Origin: Arenibacter sp. 6A1
GTDB lineage: Bacteria; Bacteroidota; Bacteroidia; Flavobacteriales; Flavobacteriaceae
DNA: 64,000 nt
Direction: 5' to 3'
Assembly: GCF_012272855.1 (NCBI RefSeq)
Contig: NZ_JAAXCQ010000006.1
Span: forward strand, 62,001 to 126,000
Shown here: in pieces, positions 24,672 to 33,492 of the stretch
Layout: every line of letters begins with the position of its first letter
Position numbering within the stretch: position 1 is the first letter of the stretch
Program-made: the position numbers and the translations under genes
Notes under the pieces: generated by a model
Databases searched by the model: none
Told to the model about the DNA's origin: nothing
Seen by the model: only the letters and a program-made list of their open reading frames with translations

Positions 24672-26255
24672 TTATTTTTTCCAATCGATACGTTTGGAAG
24701 GATAGTATTTTACGTTCATTTTATCTAAATAAGGAGTTTGCTTGGCCAGTCTTTCTTTGTAGCTGTCCCAATTTCTATTTTCCTCAGTACTCCAGCCTAA
24801 TTCGGCATAACCGATCATTCTAGGGAAGGCCAAATATTCTAACTCTTCCATATTGCTAATAGTTTCTGACCAAAGTGGTGCTTCAAGGCCAAGGATGTTT
24901 TCTTTGTTAATACCTTTTACATATTTTTCTGGTGTCCAAATGTAGGCAGTATCCACAGGGATAAGTCCAGCCCAACCTAAGCCATGCTTGGAGTCTTCGT
25001 CATATTTCATATCCAAATAAGCTTTTTTACCAGGAGATAAAATAATCTTTAATCCTTTTTCAACACCTGCAAGGGCATTTTTTTCATTGCTCCAAAACTG
25101 TGCAATTGTTGACGGATTAACATCGGCATGTACGATTTCGTCCCAACCGATCATTTGTTTGCCATACTTTGATACAATCTTATCTACGCGGGCAATAAAA
25201 TAGTTGAAATCTTTTTTCTTGGTAACATGACTTTCGTCTCCACCGATATGGATATACGGTCCAGGAGTCATTTCGGAAATTTCACGGATTACATCATCAA
25301 TAAAATCGTATACGCTTTCCTTGCGGGTATCAAAGGTGCTAAAGCCAACATCTATACCGGTATAAGGCTCTACTTTTTTTCCGTTACCATTAAGGAACGG
25401 GTACGCTAAACTTGCTGCATTGGTATGCCCAGGCATATCTATTTCTGGAATAATCGTAATGTGGTGTTTGGCAGCATAGGCTACAAGATCTTTATATTCC
25501 TCTTGGGTATAAAATCCGCCTTCGCCACCACCAACTTCTGAACGGCCACCAACTTCGGTAAGTTTGGGCCATGATTTTATTTCAATTCTCCAGCCTTGGT
25601 CGTCTGAAAGGTGTAGGTGAAGAATATTAACTTTATAATAAGCTAAGATGTCTATGTACTTTTTAACGTCAGACACGCTAAAGAAATGCCTAGATACATC
25701 TAACATTGAACCTCTGAACCCAAAATTTGGCGTATCGGAAACCTGTCCAGTTGGGATCAGCCACATTTTGGTCTTGGCCAAAGTGTCGTTACTAGTTTGT
25801 GGGATTATCTGTCTAATAGTCTGTACGCCCCAAAATGCGCCTTGGGCAGACTTAGCATTGATGATAATAGAATCTTGGGTAATGTTAAGCTGGTAGGCTT
25901 CCGGGGTCGTAAATGCTACGTCATCGGCTTGGTTAATGTATATGACACGGCCAACATCTGCCTTTTCAGTATTGTTTACCGGAAGGTTTAAGGTCGTTTG
26001 CCATTTTATTTTTTCAGATAAAAATTCGCCTACTTCAGGAAATCCTGTTGCCGTGGTAGAGGTGAAAATATGGGTGTTTTCATCCAGTCCAAAGGCGCTG
26101 TTTGTCGCGATTACCTTTGAAGGCATAGGAATTAATGCTTCCGTGGCAAGATCAGTTTTAGGAAAATTAATAGGTTTTTCTTGTTCCTGACATGATGTCA
26201 AGGCGAAAATAGAGACTAGTAAGCCTAGTCCGCTCAAAAAGGTTGTTTTTCTCAT
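24672..26255 (-). CDS. beta-N-acetylhexosaminidase lipoprotein (GH20)
   Basis: 527 residues. The lipoprotein signal peptide ends in LTSC with lipidated C22. An alpha/beta GH20 N-domain (about 40-170) precedes the TIM barrel, which starts GFRGSMLDVSRHFF and holds HLHLSDDQGWRIEI, IPEIDMPGHTNA and the catalytic pair D340-E341 in HIGGDESH. It releases terminal GlcNAc or GalNAc from chitin oligomers, peptidoglycan or glycans by substrate-assisted catalysis. It is 26 bp after a SGNH hydrolase in the same operon, so the two may act on one acylated amino-sugar glycan. Confidence 0.94.
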   Translation of the reverse strand: MRKTTFLSGLGLLVSIFALTSCQEQEKPINFPKTDLATEALIPMPSKVIATNSAFGLDENTHIFTSTTATGFPEVGEFLSEKIKWQTTLNLPVNNTEKADVGRVIYINQADDVAFTTPEAYQLNITQDSIIINAKSAQGAFWGVQTIRQIIPQTSNDTLAKTKMWLIPTGQVSDTPNFGFRGSMLDVSRHFFSVSDVKKYIDILAYYKVNILHLHLSDDQGWRIEIKSWPKLTEVGGRSEVGGGEGGFYTQEEYKDLVAYAAKHHITIIPEIDMPGHTNAASLAYPFLNGNGKKVEPYTGIDVGFSTFDTRKESVYDFIDDVIREISEMTPGPYIHIGGDESHVTKKKDFNYFIARVDKIVSKYGKQMIGWDEIVHADVNPSTIAQFWSNEKNALAGVEKGLKIILSPGKKAYLDMKYDEDSKHGLGWAGLIPVDTAYIWTPEKYVKGINKENILGLEAPLWSETISNMEELEYLAFPRMIGYAELGWSTEENRNWDSYKERLAKQTPYLDKMNVKYYPSKRIDWKK

Positions 26256-26281
26256 TAGATACTATTTATATATAAGGGTGT

Positions 26282-26938
26282 TTAATTCATTAAAGGATTG
26301 ATGACGGAAAACCACAGGGAATACCCCAAATCGTTCATGTGGAGACCGTCTTTCAGAAAGATATCTTTTCTTAGCTTTTTTCCATCCACCATAGGCGACC
26401 ACACATCGGCATAAAAAACCTTAGGGTCATTCGTGCAAAGCTTCTCGATCTTTTTGTTCAGTCTTAGGTATTTTTTTCTCAAATGCCAACGGGCTATACT
26501 GGGTTTTGTAGAGATTAGTACGATTTGGATATCTTTATTTTCTTCTTTTAATTTTTGTATAATTTGCCGTGTCGTGGTCATGATTTTTTTTATCGATACG
26601 CCACGGGCAATGTCATTGTCCCCTTCGTAGATAAATACTTTCTTTGGGTTGTATCGAAGAATAAGCTCATGGTGATATCCCAATAAATCGAGCGATTCCG
26701 AGCCGCCAAATCCTGAATTTATAATTTGATGGTTTGGAAACATACTTTCTAGGTTTTTCCAGGTCCGGATACTAGAACTTCCGGTAAACACCACTGTTTC
26801 TTTAGAAGAATCCCATAGCGTATCGTATTTTTGCTGTATTGCTAATACTTCATTCCTAAAATCAATATTTTGTTGGGTATAACCAATAAATGCTGATAGA
26901 AAGAGGGATAAATAAAGAATTTTGCTCACTTTTTTCAA
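26282..26938 (-). CDS. exported SGNH/GDSL-family hydrolase
   Basis: 218 residues with a signal peptide (ILYLSLFLSAFIGYTQ). SGNH blocks are visible: block I FTGSSSI with nucleophile Ser55, block II NSGFGG (G76-region), block III EGDND with N108, and block V DGLHMND with D197 and H200. The family covers esterases and carbohydrate acetyl-esterases. The usable start is a TTG (M-K-K-V-S-K). Its position upstream of a GH20 hexosaminidase suggests removal of O- or N-acyl groups from the same substrate. Confidence 0.88.
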   Translation of the reverse strand: MKKVSKILYLSLFLSAFIGYTQQNIDFRNEVLAIQQKYDTLWDSSKETVVFTGSSSIRTWKNLESMFPNHQIINSGFGGSESLDLLGYHHELILRYNPKKVFIYEGDNDIARGVSIKKIMTTTRQIIQKLKEENKDIQIVLISTKPSIARWHLRKKYLRLNKKIEKLCTNDPKVFYADVWSPMVDGKKLRKDIFLKDGLHMNDLGYSLWFSVINPLMN

Positions 26939-27321
26939 TTAAGGGATGAATATAATTCATTTTAAGCAGTCGACAAATTATTTTGTTCTAAGTCTTTTTA
27001 TAAGGGTTTCCTTCTTATAACGCCTTGGGCTGTATGAATGCTCTTACCAGTAAGGCAAGCTTGGTTTTGATACACTTTAATTCTTTTTGATTTTTTATAT
27101 GTCCGACAGACGGTTGGGGGAAAGGTGAAGTAATCAGGAATATAATTCCGTAACAAAAGAAACAATAATACGTTCTAAGCCCTAGCCTAAGCATGTTAGT
27201 ACTAATTAAAATTCTTCTTATCCATATTTCTTCCAGTTTAAACATATAAGCATTTTAAAAATTGCCAATTATCCTTCAAAGGAACGATTTGGTCTTTGTA
27301 TTTTTGTGAAAATTTTTCATC
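26939..27321. other. intergenic region upstream of mazG
   Basis: About 380 bp between divergent genes. A 76-codon open frame at 27015-27245 (minus) has irregular composition and no recognisable domain and is not called. A TATTTTTG minus-7 element for mazG lies at the right end. Confidence 0.5.
27299..27306 (+). promoter_or_regulatory. mazG minus-7 element
   Basis: TATTTTTG matches TAnnTTTG, 15 bp before the mazG ATG; the nearest TTG upstream is not at the consensus spacing. Confidence 0.4.
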
Positions 27322-28095
27322 ATGAACAATAGAGAGGCCCAATTAAAAGCATTTGATCGTTTATTGACTATAATGGACGAGTTGCGTGCGCAATGTCCTT
27401 GGGACAAAAAGCAAACCATGCAATCGTTACGTCATTTGACCATAGAAGAAACGTATGAGTTGGGCGATGCCATCCTGGACAATGATTTGGAAGAAGTTAA
27501 AAAGGAGCTGGGCGATGTCTTATTACATATTGTTTTTTATGCTAAAATAGGAAGTGAAACCAACGATTTTGATATTGCCGATGTCGCTAATGATATTTGT
27601 GAAAAGCTCATTAGTAGACACCCTCATATTTATGGTGATGTAAAGGTAAAGGATGAAGAGGAAGTAAAACAAAATTGGGAACGGTTAAAGTTAAAGGAAG
27701 GGAAAAAAAGTGTTTTAGAAGGGGTGCCTAAAGGGCTTCCGGCCCTAGTAAAGGCCAGTCGCATACAAGATAAGGTGGCCGGCGTAGGCTTCGATTGGGA
27801 AAAACCAGAACAAGTATGGGAAAAGGTCCAGGAAGAATTAGAAGAACTTCAGGAAGAAGTGAAGGATGGAAATACCGATGCCATGGAGGCCGAGTTTGGA
27901 GATGTTTTGTTTTCAATGGTCAATTATGCCCGTTTTTTGAATATTAACCCCGAAGATGCTTTGGAGCGCACGAATAAAAAATTCATTCATCGCTTTCAAT
28001 ATTTGGAATCTAAAGCCAAAGAGAAGGGCAAGGCCTTAAAAGATATGACCCTGTCAGAAATGGATGTTTTTTGGGAAGAGGCCAAAACCTTATAA
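27322..28095 (+). CDS. mazG: nucleoside triphosphate pyrophosphohydrolase MazG
   Basis: 257 residues with two all-alpha NTP-PPase repeats: the first carries CPWDKKQTMQSLRHLTIEET and EEVKKELGDVLLH, the second EKVQEELEELQEEVKDG and MEAEFGDVLFSMVNYARF. The EExxE and ExxD metal-binding sets are intact in the second repeat. It hydrolyses (d)NTPs, including aberrant ones, to the monophosphate. Single-gene unit; length and architecture match E. coli MazG. Confidence 0.95.
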   Translation: MNNREAQLKAFDRLLTIMDELRAQCPWDKKQTMQSLRHLTIEETYELGDAILDNDLEEVKKELGDVLLHIVFYAKIGSETNDFDIADVANDICEKLISRHPHIYGDVKVKDEEEVKQNWERLKLKEGKKSVLEGVPKGLPALVKASRIQDKVAGVGFDWEKPEQVWEKVQEELEELQEEVKDGNTDAMEAEFGDVLFSMVNYARFLNINPEDALERTNKKFIHRFQYLESKAKEKGKALKDMTLSEMDVFWEEAKTL

Positions 28096-28215
28096 TTCCC
28101 TGGTTGTTGGCATTACCTATTTCAAAAAAGGAGTAGCTATAGGCAGCTTGTGGTAAGATGGTTAATTAACGGCTATTTAACCAAAAAAGTGCAGCATATA
28201 AGGCGGGTAAAAACA

Positions 28216-28223
28216 TATCTTTG
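28216..28223 (+). promoter_or_regulatory. minus-7 element of MATE transporter gene
   Basis: TATCTTTG is a full TAnnTTTG match, 20 bp before the TTG start codon. No correctly spaced minus-33 TTG. Confidence 0.4.
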
Positions 28224-28243
28224 CCACCTCAAATAATTGAATT

Positions 28244-29635
28244 TTGTTAGAAAAATACACCAAAGAGTTTCGATATAATCTAATCCTATCCTTTCCTGTG
28301 ATTCTAGGAATGTTGGGGCATTCCTTTGTGGCCTTTGCGGACAATATTATGGTAGGGCAATTGGGAACGGCTGAATTAGCAGCTGTGTCCTTAGGCAATA
28401 GTTTTGTTTTTATAGCCATGTCATTAGGGATCGGGTTTTCTACGGCAATAACCCCACTTGTGGCCGAGGCCGATGGTGCCGGGAATATGCCCAATGCCAA
28501 AAGTGCCTTAAAACACGGCTTGGTATTATGTACTGTATTGGGCCTTGCGCTTTTCGGAATTATTATGATCGGGAAGCCCTTGATGTATATGATGAAACAA
28601 CCGCCAGAAGTGGTTGCCCTTGCGATGCCTTATTTAAATTTGGTCGCTTTCTCCTTAGTTCCATTGATTATATTTCAGGCCTTTAAACAATTTTCAGAAG
28701 GGCTGTCCCAAACCAAATACCCCATGTATGCCAATATAATTGCCAATGTGGTGAATATAGTGCTCAATTACTTGTTTATTTTTGGCTCCTTTGGTTTTCC
28801 AAAAATGGGCATCATAGGCGCGGCCATAGGTACTTTGGTATCCAGGGTTGTAATGGTGATTTTGCTTTGGTATCTTTTAAAGAACAAAAAGAAATTCCAC
28901 GATTATGTAACGGGGTTTAATTTTAAATCCTTGGAGAAAAAGATGATGACAAAAATCATCAATCTAGGTTTTCCATCGGCCTTACAAATGTTTTTCGAGG
29001 TCGCTATTTTTACCTCGGCAGTATGGATAAGCGGGGTGTTGGGTAAAAACTCCCAAGCAGCAAATCAAATAGCCCTAAATTTAAGTAGTATGACTTTTAT
29101 GGTAGGAATGGGGCTTGGAGTAGCGGCAATGATTAGAGTAGGAAACCAGAAGGGATTAAACAATTTTAAAGAGCTCAGACGGATAGCCAAGTCTATTTTC
29201 TTACTTACCTTATTCTTGGAAATACTTTTTGCTACTTTGTTTATCCTTTTCAAAAACTGGTTGCCAAGTATTTATTTAGATGTAAATGAGGCGGCCAATA
29301 TGGCCGATAATATGGAAGTTATTAGTATTGCGGCGCAATTGTTATTGGTAGCTGCGGTCTTTCAGATTTCAGATGGGGTACAAGTGGTAGTACTGGGGGC
29401 TTTACGTGGACTCCAGGATGTTAAAATACCTACTTTGTTGACTTTTATAGCGTATTGGTTGATAGGTTTTCCTATTAGTTTTTATTTGGGTATATATACC
29501 TCCTTGGGAAGTATTGGGATATGGATAGGCTTGTTGGCAGGGCTTACCGCCTCGGCGATATTGTTGTATATTAGGTTTAATTATTTGACCAATAAATTGA
29601 TTAGGTCATCAACTATTCAAGCAACAACAGCATAA
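28244..29635 (+). CDS. MATE family multidrug exporter
   Basis: 463 residues with 12 predicted membrane segments in two six-helix halves (MatE, MatE). GHSFVAFADNIMVGQLGTAELAAVSLGNS is the conserved first-lobe sequence, and the second lobe repeats it as SSMTFMVGMGLGVAAMIRVGN. Such proteins export cationic drugs or metabolites by Na+ or H+ antiport. The start is a TTG giving M-L-E-K-Y-T-K; no ATG lies near the family start. A weak hairpin follows the stop. Confidence 0.93.
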   Translation: MLEKYTKEFRYNLILSFPVILGMLGHSFVAFADNIMVGQLGTAELAAVSLGNSFVFIAMSLGIGFSTAITPLVAEADGAGNMPNAKSALKHGLVLCTVLGLALFGIIMIGKPLMYMMKQPPEVVALAMPYLNLVAFSLVPLIIFQAFKQFSEGLSQTKYPMYANIIANVVNIVLNYLFIFGSFGFPKMGIIGAAIGTLVSRVVMVILLWYLLKNKKKFHDYVTGFNFKSLEKKMMTKIINLGFPSALQMFFEVAIFTSAVWISGVLGKNSQAANQIALNLSSMTFMVGMGLGVAAMIRVGNQKGLNNFKELRRIAKSIFLLTLFLEILFATLFILFKNWLPSIYLDVNEAANMADNMEVISIAAQLLLVAAVFQISDGVQVVVLGALRGLQDVKIPTLLTFIAYWLIGFPISFYLGIYTSLGSIGIWIGLLAGLTASAILLYIRFNYLTNKLIRSSTIQATTA

Positions 29636-29708
29636 TTGTAGAACTGATTAGAGGCTTCGCTCAATACTTTAAAGGCGAAGTTATTTTTATTATAAAAAAG
29701 TGATATAT

Positions 29709-29936
29709 ATGGAATTTCCGAAATTTTTATTAGGTGACAATACTGATTATCCAACAGCTATTTTTGTTGTGCATACAGAGTATCCAAGGTTTATAATAAA
29801 CCTAGAAGATGATGAGGTGGAGTGGCTAGAAGATTTTTCTCAAGAGGATGAAAAAGAGCTGGAGTCAGAAGCCGAAAACCTTATTGAGCAAGCAGTAGCA
29901 TTTTATGATAGGGAAATTTCCCGTTATGACGATTAA
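29709..29936 (+). CDS. small acidic protein, unknown function
   Basis: 75 residues from the ATG at 29709; a GTG three codons earlier is also in frame. Sequence is strand-rich at the N-terminus (FPKFLLGDNTDYPTAIFVVH) then strongly acidic and helical (DEVEWLEDFSQEDEKELESE). No domain recognised; similar short conserved proteins are seen in flavobacteria. It ends 5 bp before the PAP2 gene, so the two are probably one transcript. Confidence 0.7.
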   Translation: MEFPKFLLGDNTDYPTAIFVVHTEYPRFIINLEDDEVEWLEDFSQEDEKELESEAENLIEQAVAFYDREISRYDD

Positions 29937-29941
29937 GTGTT

Positions 29942-30511
29942 ATGTTGGAAGAATTAGTAAAGTACGACAAAGAGTTATTTCTTTTTTTAAATAATTTAGG
30001 AACGTCCCATTGGGATGGTTTTTGGATGTTTATGACCAACAAGTTTAGTGCTATTCCCTTATATGTTTTGCTGGCCTTTCTTGTGTATAGGAGCTATGGC
30101 CTAAAGAGATTAGGAGTTGTGATGGTGACCATAGCTTTGTTGATTTTGGTGACCGATCAGTGTGCTAACTTATTTAAGTATGGGGTACAGCGATTACGAC
30201 CCTGCCACGATATGGAATTAAGTGGATTAATGAGATTGGTAAAGAAAAGCTGCGGAGGACAATTTGGGTACTTTTCTGCCCATGCGGCAAATTCTTTTGC
30301 CGTTGCTTTTTTCTTTACAGCTTTATTAAAGGCTAAATACCGCTATATAGGGGTGTTCTTACTATTGTGGGCCCTTATTGTTGGGTATAGTAGGATATAT
30401 ATAGGAGTTCATTTTCCATTAGATGTACTCACCGGTACCCTAATCGGACTTTTCTTAAGTTGGTTGTTTTATAATTTGTATTTGAAGGCACTGCCAGTTT
30501 TTAAATTATAA
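29942..30511 (+). CDS. PAP2-family membrane phosphatase
   Basis: 189 residues with about five membrane helices and the three lipid-phosphatase motifs: KYGVQRLRP (K-x6-RP), YFSAHAANS (PSGH-equivalent, here with SAH) and SRIYIGVHFPLDV (SR-x5-H). It would dephosphorylate undecaprenyl-PP or phosphatidate-like lipids at the outer face of the inner membrane. The exact substrate is uncertain. It follows a small acidic gene and ends in a terminator. Confidence 0.88.
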   Translation: MLEELVKYDKELFLFLNNLGTSHWDGFWMFMTNKFSAIPLYVLLAFLVYRSYGLKRLGVVMVTIALLILVTDQCANLFKYGVQRLRPCHDMELSGLMRLVKKSCGGQFGYFSAHAANSFAVAFFFTALLKAKYRYIGVFLLLWALIVGYSRIYIGVHFPLDVLTGTLIGLFLSWLFYNLYLKALPVFKL

Positions 30512-30534
30512 AACAACCCAAATTAAGATGCTAG

Positions 30535-30567
30535 GCCCAGAGACTTTATTGTTGCTCTGGGCTTTTT
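30535..30567. terminator. terminator of the PAP2 gene
   Basis: 8-bp stem GCCCAGAG / CTCTGGGC (30535-30542 with 30555-30562) followed by TTTTT on the plus strand. It overlaps the 3' end of the convergent membrane-protein gene. Confidence 0.75.
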
Positions 30568-31232
30568 ATTTTAAAGATACTTTGATTTAAAGGACGTAGG
30601 AATATCATGAAAAAGATAATTCCAAAAGCCAGTTCGTACACTTCCCATGTTCTGTCTGCCGGATTTAAGGCCACTAAAACAGTTGTTAAAAGAAAGGCGA
30701 TGGTATGGTGCCATTTTACAACCGGTACGGCAAAATTGTCGGCCAGATTCTTAAGCCAATTTAATTTCCTATAAAGGATAGGAGTTACGATAAGGTAAAG
30801 GAACATAACGGCAAATAATAGCTGACTGAAAATTATTTTGTTGATTTTCTTTTCGCCAACTACCAAGTTGTGCAGGTTGGTTTCTCCTTGCGCATTATTT
30901 TCTATAAAGAATTCTCCGGACTCAATGCCAAAAATTCGCTGGCCCCATGAAATTTCTTCCCCAGCAGCAAAAAAGAACAAAATGACAAATATAAAAGTAC
31001 CTATTTTCCACAGGACCTTTTTGTGATTCCAAAATCTTTTTAAGCGATAAAGGGACAGTACGGAAATACATAACAACAGAATGGCGGTTCCCCATTCTAC
31101 CGGACCATCTTCTTGGGCGTATTTGGTATCAAAAATCATCTCATTGGTCAAGCCAAGTAAAAGGCCTATCAGGGCTAATAAAGCTAATAAGCCGTAGGCA
31201 GTTTTTTCAAATTTTGTCAGGTTTCGAATCAT
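30546..31232 (-). CDS. polytopic membrane protein, last gene of envelope glycosylation operon
   Basis: 228 residues with about six hydrophobic segments. Conserved-looking loops include DTKYAQEDGPVEWGTA and FFAAGEEISWGQRIFG; the latter is a recurrent motif of an uncharacterised bacterial membrane family. Its start overlaps the ArnT-like gene by 4 bp (ATGA), so it is translationally coupled to it. A role beside the glycosyltransferases is inferred from the operon; the biochemical function is unknown. Confidence 0.75.
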   Translation of the reverse strand: MIRNLTKFEKTAYGLLALLALIGLLLGLTNEMIFDTKYAQEDGPVEWGTAILLLCISVLSLYRLKRFWNHKKVLWKIGTFIFVILFFFAAGEEISWGQRIFGIESGEFFIENNAQGETNLHNLVVGEKKINKIIFSQLLFAVMFLYLIVTPILYRKLNWLKNLADNFAVPVVKWHHTIAFLLTTVLVALNPADRTWEVYELAFGIIFFMIFLRPLNQSIFKIKSPEQQ

Positions 31233-32872
31233 TGTTTTTTAACTAAATATAAATTACTTACTAAGCGGTTTTTATGTCCTTTAGCGCCTGGACTGGCGTT
31301 GTTGTTAAAATCGTAAACGGTTTTTAATTCATAGCTGAATGTAGTATCAAAGATACGTTTAAAATCAGATTCATCGACAGGGGAAACCAAGACATAAAAT
31401 TGACCAGTGTCCGGAATGGTTAACTGTTCCTCGTTGTTAAGGAGGGGAATAGCACTGCCGTATTCCCACAATAACTCAGGGGCAATTTCGCCATAGACAT
31501 ATATTTCCATGTCTTCTGTGGCAATAGTAGATCTAAGGTCCGATATATTATGATAGGCGGGGTTTTTTTGCAATGCCCCTGCAATGGGTAGTGCGAACAC
31601 CTTAATGACAGCAATAAAGGTTATGGTATATAGGAACGCTTTAAATAAGTCTTTATTCTTGAGTTGGATAAAAATTAAAATACCTATGGCAAATAAGGCG
31701 GTAGAGGAGAGGACGTAAAATATCCAAAAATCGCCTAAATTATCGTGTAGGAAAAAATAGGCTACAAAAGGAAAAACAAGACCCAATACCCCTATTAAAC
31801 CAAAATGGAAATAAACAGGGATCTTTTCCCTTGCCGTAAGCCTGTTTTTGAAGCTACGAATCAAATAGTCTATATAAAAACCGGTATTTAATGCTAATGG
31901 AATTAATACCGGAACCAAGTAACGCGCTTTTTTTTCGGGAATAATAGATAGTAGTACCAAGGAAAATACGGTCCATAAGAACGTTAATTGGTAGACTTTT
32001 TTATGGCTCACCTTGTTTTTTAAGTAAGGGTACAGCAAGCCGACAAATGCCGGAATTGTCCACAGGCCACTTTGTACAAAAAAGCTCCAATAATAATAAA
32101 ACGGACGAACATTGTAACTGGTCCAATTAGCAGTTTCTTTTTCCGCAATAGCAAGAAAGGCATGAGGGTCGGCCAAACGCACGTATACAAACCACCATAG
32201 GCCAACCATAGCGGCAACAGTTACAAGCGCCATTAGGTGCAAGTAGTTGTTTCGGATTTTAAATCCCTTGAATTTATAAACGAAAGCATATGCCAATAAA
32301 AAGGGTAGTAGCAAGCCGTAAAAAGATATTGGCCCTTTACTCATAAAAGATAGGCCTATAAAAAAGGCGGCCAAAAGCGCATTCTTCCACTGAAGGCTAT
32401 GCTGTCCAAAAAAGTCATATAAAAAATAAATTGCGGCTAACATAAAGCCGTGGGTATATATGTCCCATGGCGCTTCGATAGTAATGGCAATCACATAAAA
32501 TGAGCTTAACAGGATAAGGGCATTTATAAGGGCTTGCTTTTTGTTCTTTAGTAAGTTTAAGGAGAACAAATACGCAATATACCCCAATGCAATAGCCATT
32601 AGCATAGTAGGTAGGCGTAGGCCTACAATATTGTCCAATCCAAAAATAAAACCAAAAATGGCAGTGATCCAGCTTGGTAAGGGTGGTTTTTCATACCTTG
32701 GAAGTTCGTTCATGGTGGTTAACAACCAACGGCCGTCAGTGACCATTTCCCGAGCCGTTATAAAGTTTCTGGCTTCCATAATGGTTACCGGAATAACGTC
32801 CAAATTGAACAGAAAAATTGAAATTCCAACTAGTAAAATTACTAATTTGGGATTATTTTCCAACCACTTCAT
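31229..32872 (-). CDS. ArnT-like membrane glycosyltransferase (GT39/83 type)
   Basis: 547 residues with an N-terminal PMT-like domain: a first periplasmic loop with MEARNFITAREMVTDGRWLL and PRYEKPPLPSW, typical of polyprenyl-phosphate sugar transferases such as ArnT, then about 12 membrane segments and a soluble C-terminal tail. It would move a sugar from undecaprenyl-phosphate onto lipid A or another envelope acceptor in the periplasm. Overlaps the LAB_N gene by 4 bp and belongs to a four-gene operon. Confidence 0.85.
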   Translation of the reverse strand: MKWLENNPKLVILLVGISIFLFNLDVIPVTIMEARNFITAREMVTDGRWLLTTMNELPRYEKPPLPSWITAIFGFIFGLDNIVGLRLPTMLMAIALGYIAYLFSLNLLKNKKQALINALILLSSFYVIAITIEAPWDIYTHGFMLAAIYFLYDFFGQHSLQWKNALLAAFFIGLSFMSKGPISFYGLLLPFLLAYAFVYKFKGFKIRNNYLHLMALVTVAAMVGLWWFVYVRLADPHAFLAIAEKETANWTSYNVRPFYYYWSFFVQSGLWTIPAFVGLLYPYLKNKVSHKKVYQLTFLWTVFSLVLLSIIPEKKARYLVPVLIPLALNTGFYIDYLIRSFKNRLTAREKIPVYFHFGLIGVLGLVFPFVAYFFLHDNLGDFWIFYVLSSTALFAIGILIFIQLKNKDLFKAFLYTITFIAVIKVFALPIAGALQKNPAYHNISDLRSTIATEDMEIYVYGEIAPELLWEYGSAIPLLNNEEQLTIPDTGQFYVLVSPVDESDFKRIFDTTFSYELKTVYDFNNNASPGAKGHKNRLVSNLYLVKKQ

Positions 32873-33492
32873 ACGACCTGATTTTTTAGAATAAATAAAT
32901 TTCTGATATAAACTACCAGCCCTAGACTATGTCCAAGAAAAAGCACTGGGTCTTTCCTGAAAATTGCGTAGGTAAGTATAAGGGAAGCTCCTATGAGGCT
33001 CAAGAGCCAAAAACCAAAGGGTAGACTGGAAATTTTCTTTTTTTCAGAATACAACCATTGATAGACGAAACGCAAAGTAAAAATAATTTGAGCGATACTT
33101 CCCAAAGCCAGTAACCATAAAGGAATGGCATCGTTATTAAAAATAGCTTCTATATCGTAGGCATTGTTATTATACCCGTACATAATAACTAGGACAGGGA
33201 AAATCCACAAAAAAATGCGAATAGGCTTGGGGAATTTCTCCCATTCTCCCTGCAGTTGAATATTGCGGATATAAATAAAATAAGTCAAGGCCTGACCTAG
33301 CATAATGGCAAAATCGTCCCGTAGCCATCCGTAGACAAACAATAAAAAAGAGGCGAATAAACTAAGCTGCCAAAACAACCTTGGAGTGAGTACTTTCTTG
33401 TTTTTTTCTGATAAGATCCATTGAACCAACATACGGCTTGAAAAAAGAATCTGGGCTAAAAAACCTATGGAATAAATAATCCAATCTGCCAT
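32869..33492 (-). CDS. double LAB_N-domain membrane protein
   Basis: 207 residues containing two tandem copies of the short lipid-A-disaccharide-synthase N-terminal (LAB_N) membrane module. Copy 1 (about 8-75) has GFLAQILFSSRMLVQWILSE, SFLLFVYGWLRDDF and YFIYIRN; copy 2 (about 130-198) has GSIAQIIFTLRFVYQWLYSE, LTYAIFRKDP and LVVYIRN. Each has three membrane helices, giving a pseudo-symmetric six-helix protein. Such proteins sit beside ArnT/GT2 genes and may flip or hand over the lipid-linked sugar, by analogy to small multidrug-type flippases. That role is inference. Confidence 0.85.
   Translation of the reverse strand: MADWIIYSIGFLAQILFSSRMLVQWILSEKNKKVLTPRLFWQLSLFASFLLFVYGWLRDDFAIMLGQALTYFIYIRNIQLQGEWEKFPKPIRIFLWIFPVLVIMYGYNNNAYDIEAIFNNDAIPLWLLALGSIAQIIFTLRFVYQWLYSEKKKISSLPFGFWLLSLIGASLILTYAIFRKDPVLFLGHSLGLVVYIRNLFILKNQVV

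Noticed and set aside
27015-27245. 76-codon minus-strand frame
   Set aside because: Irregular composition and no recognisable domain; no ribosome-binding site or conserved context. Not called.
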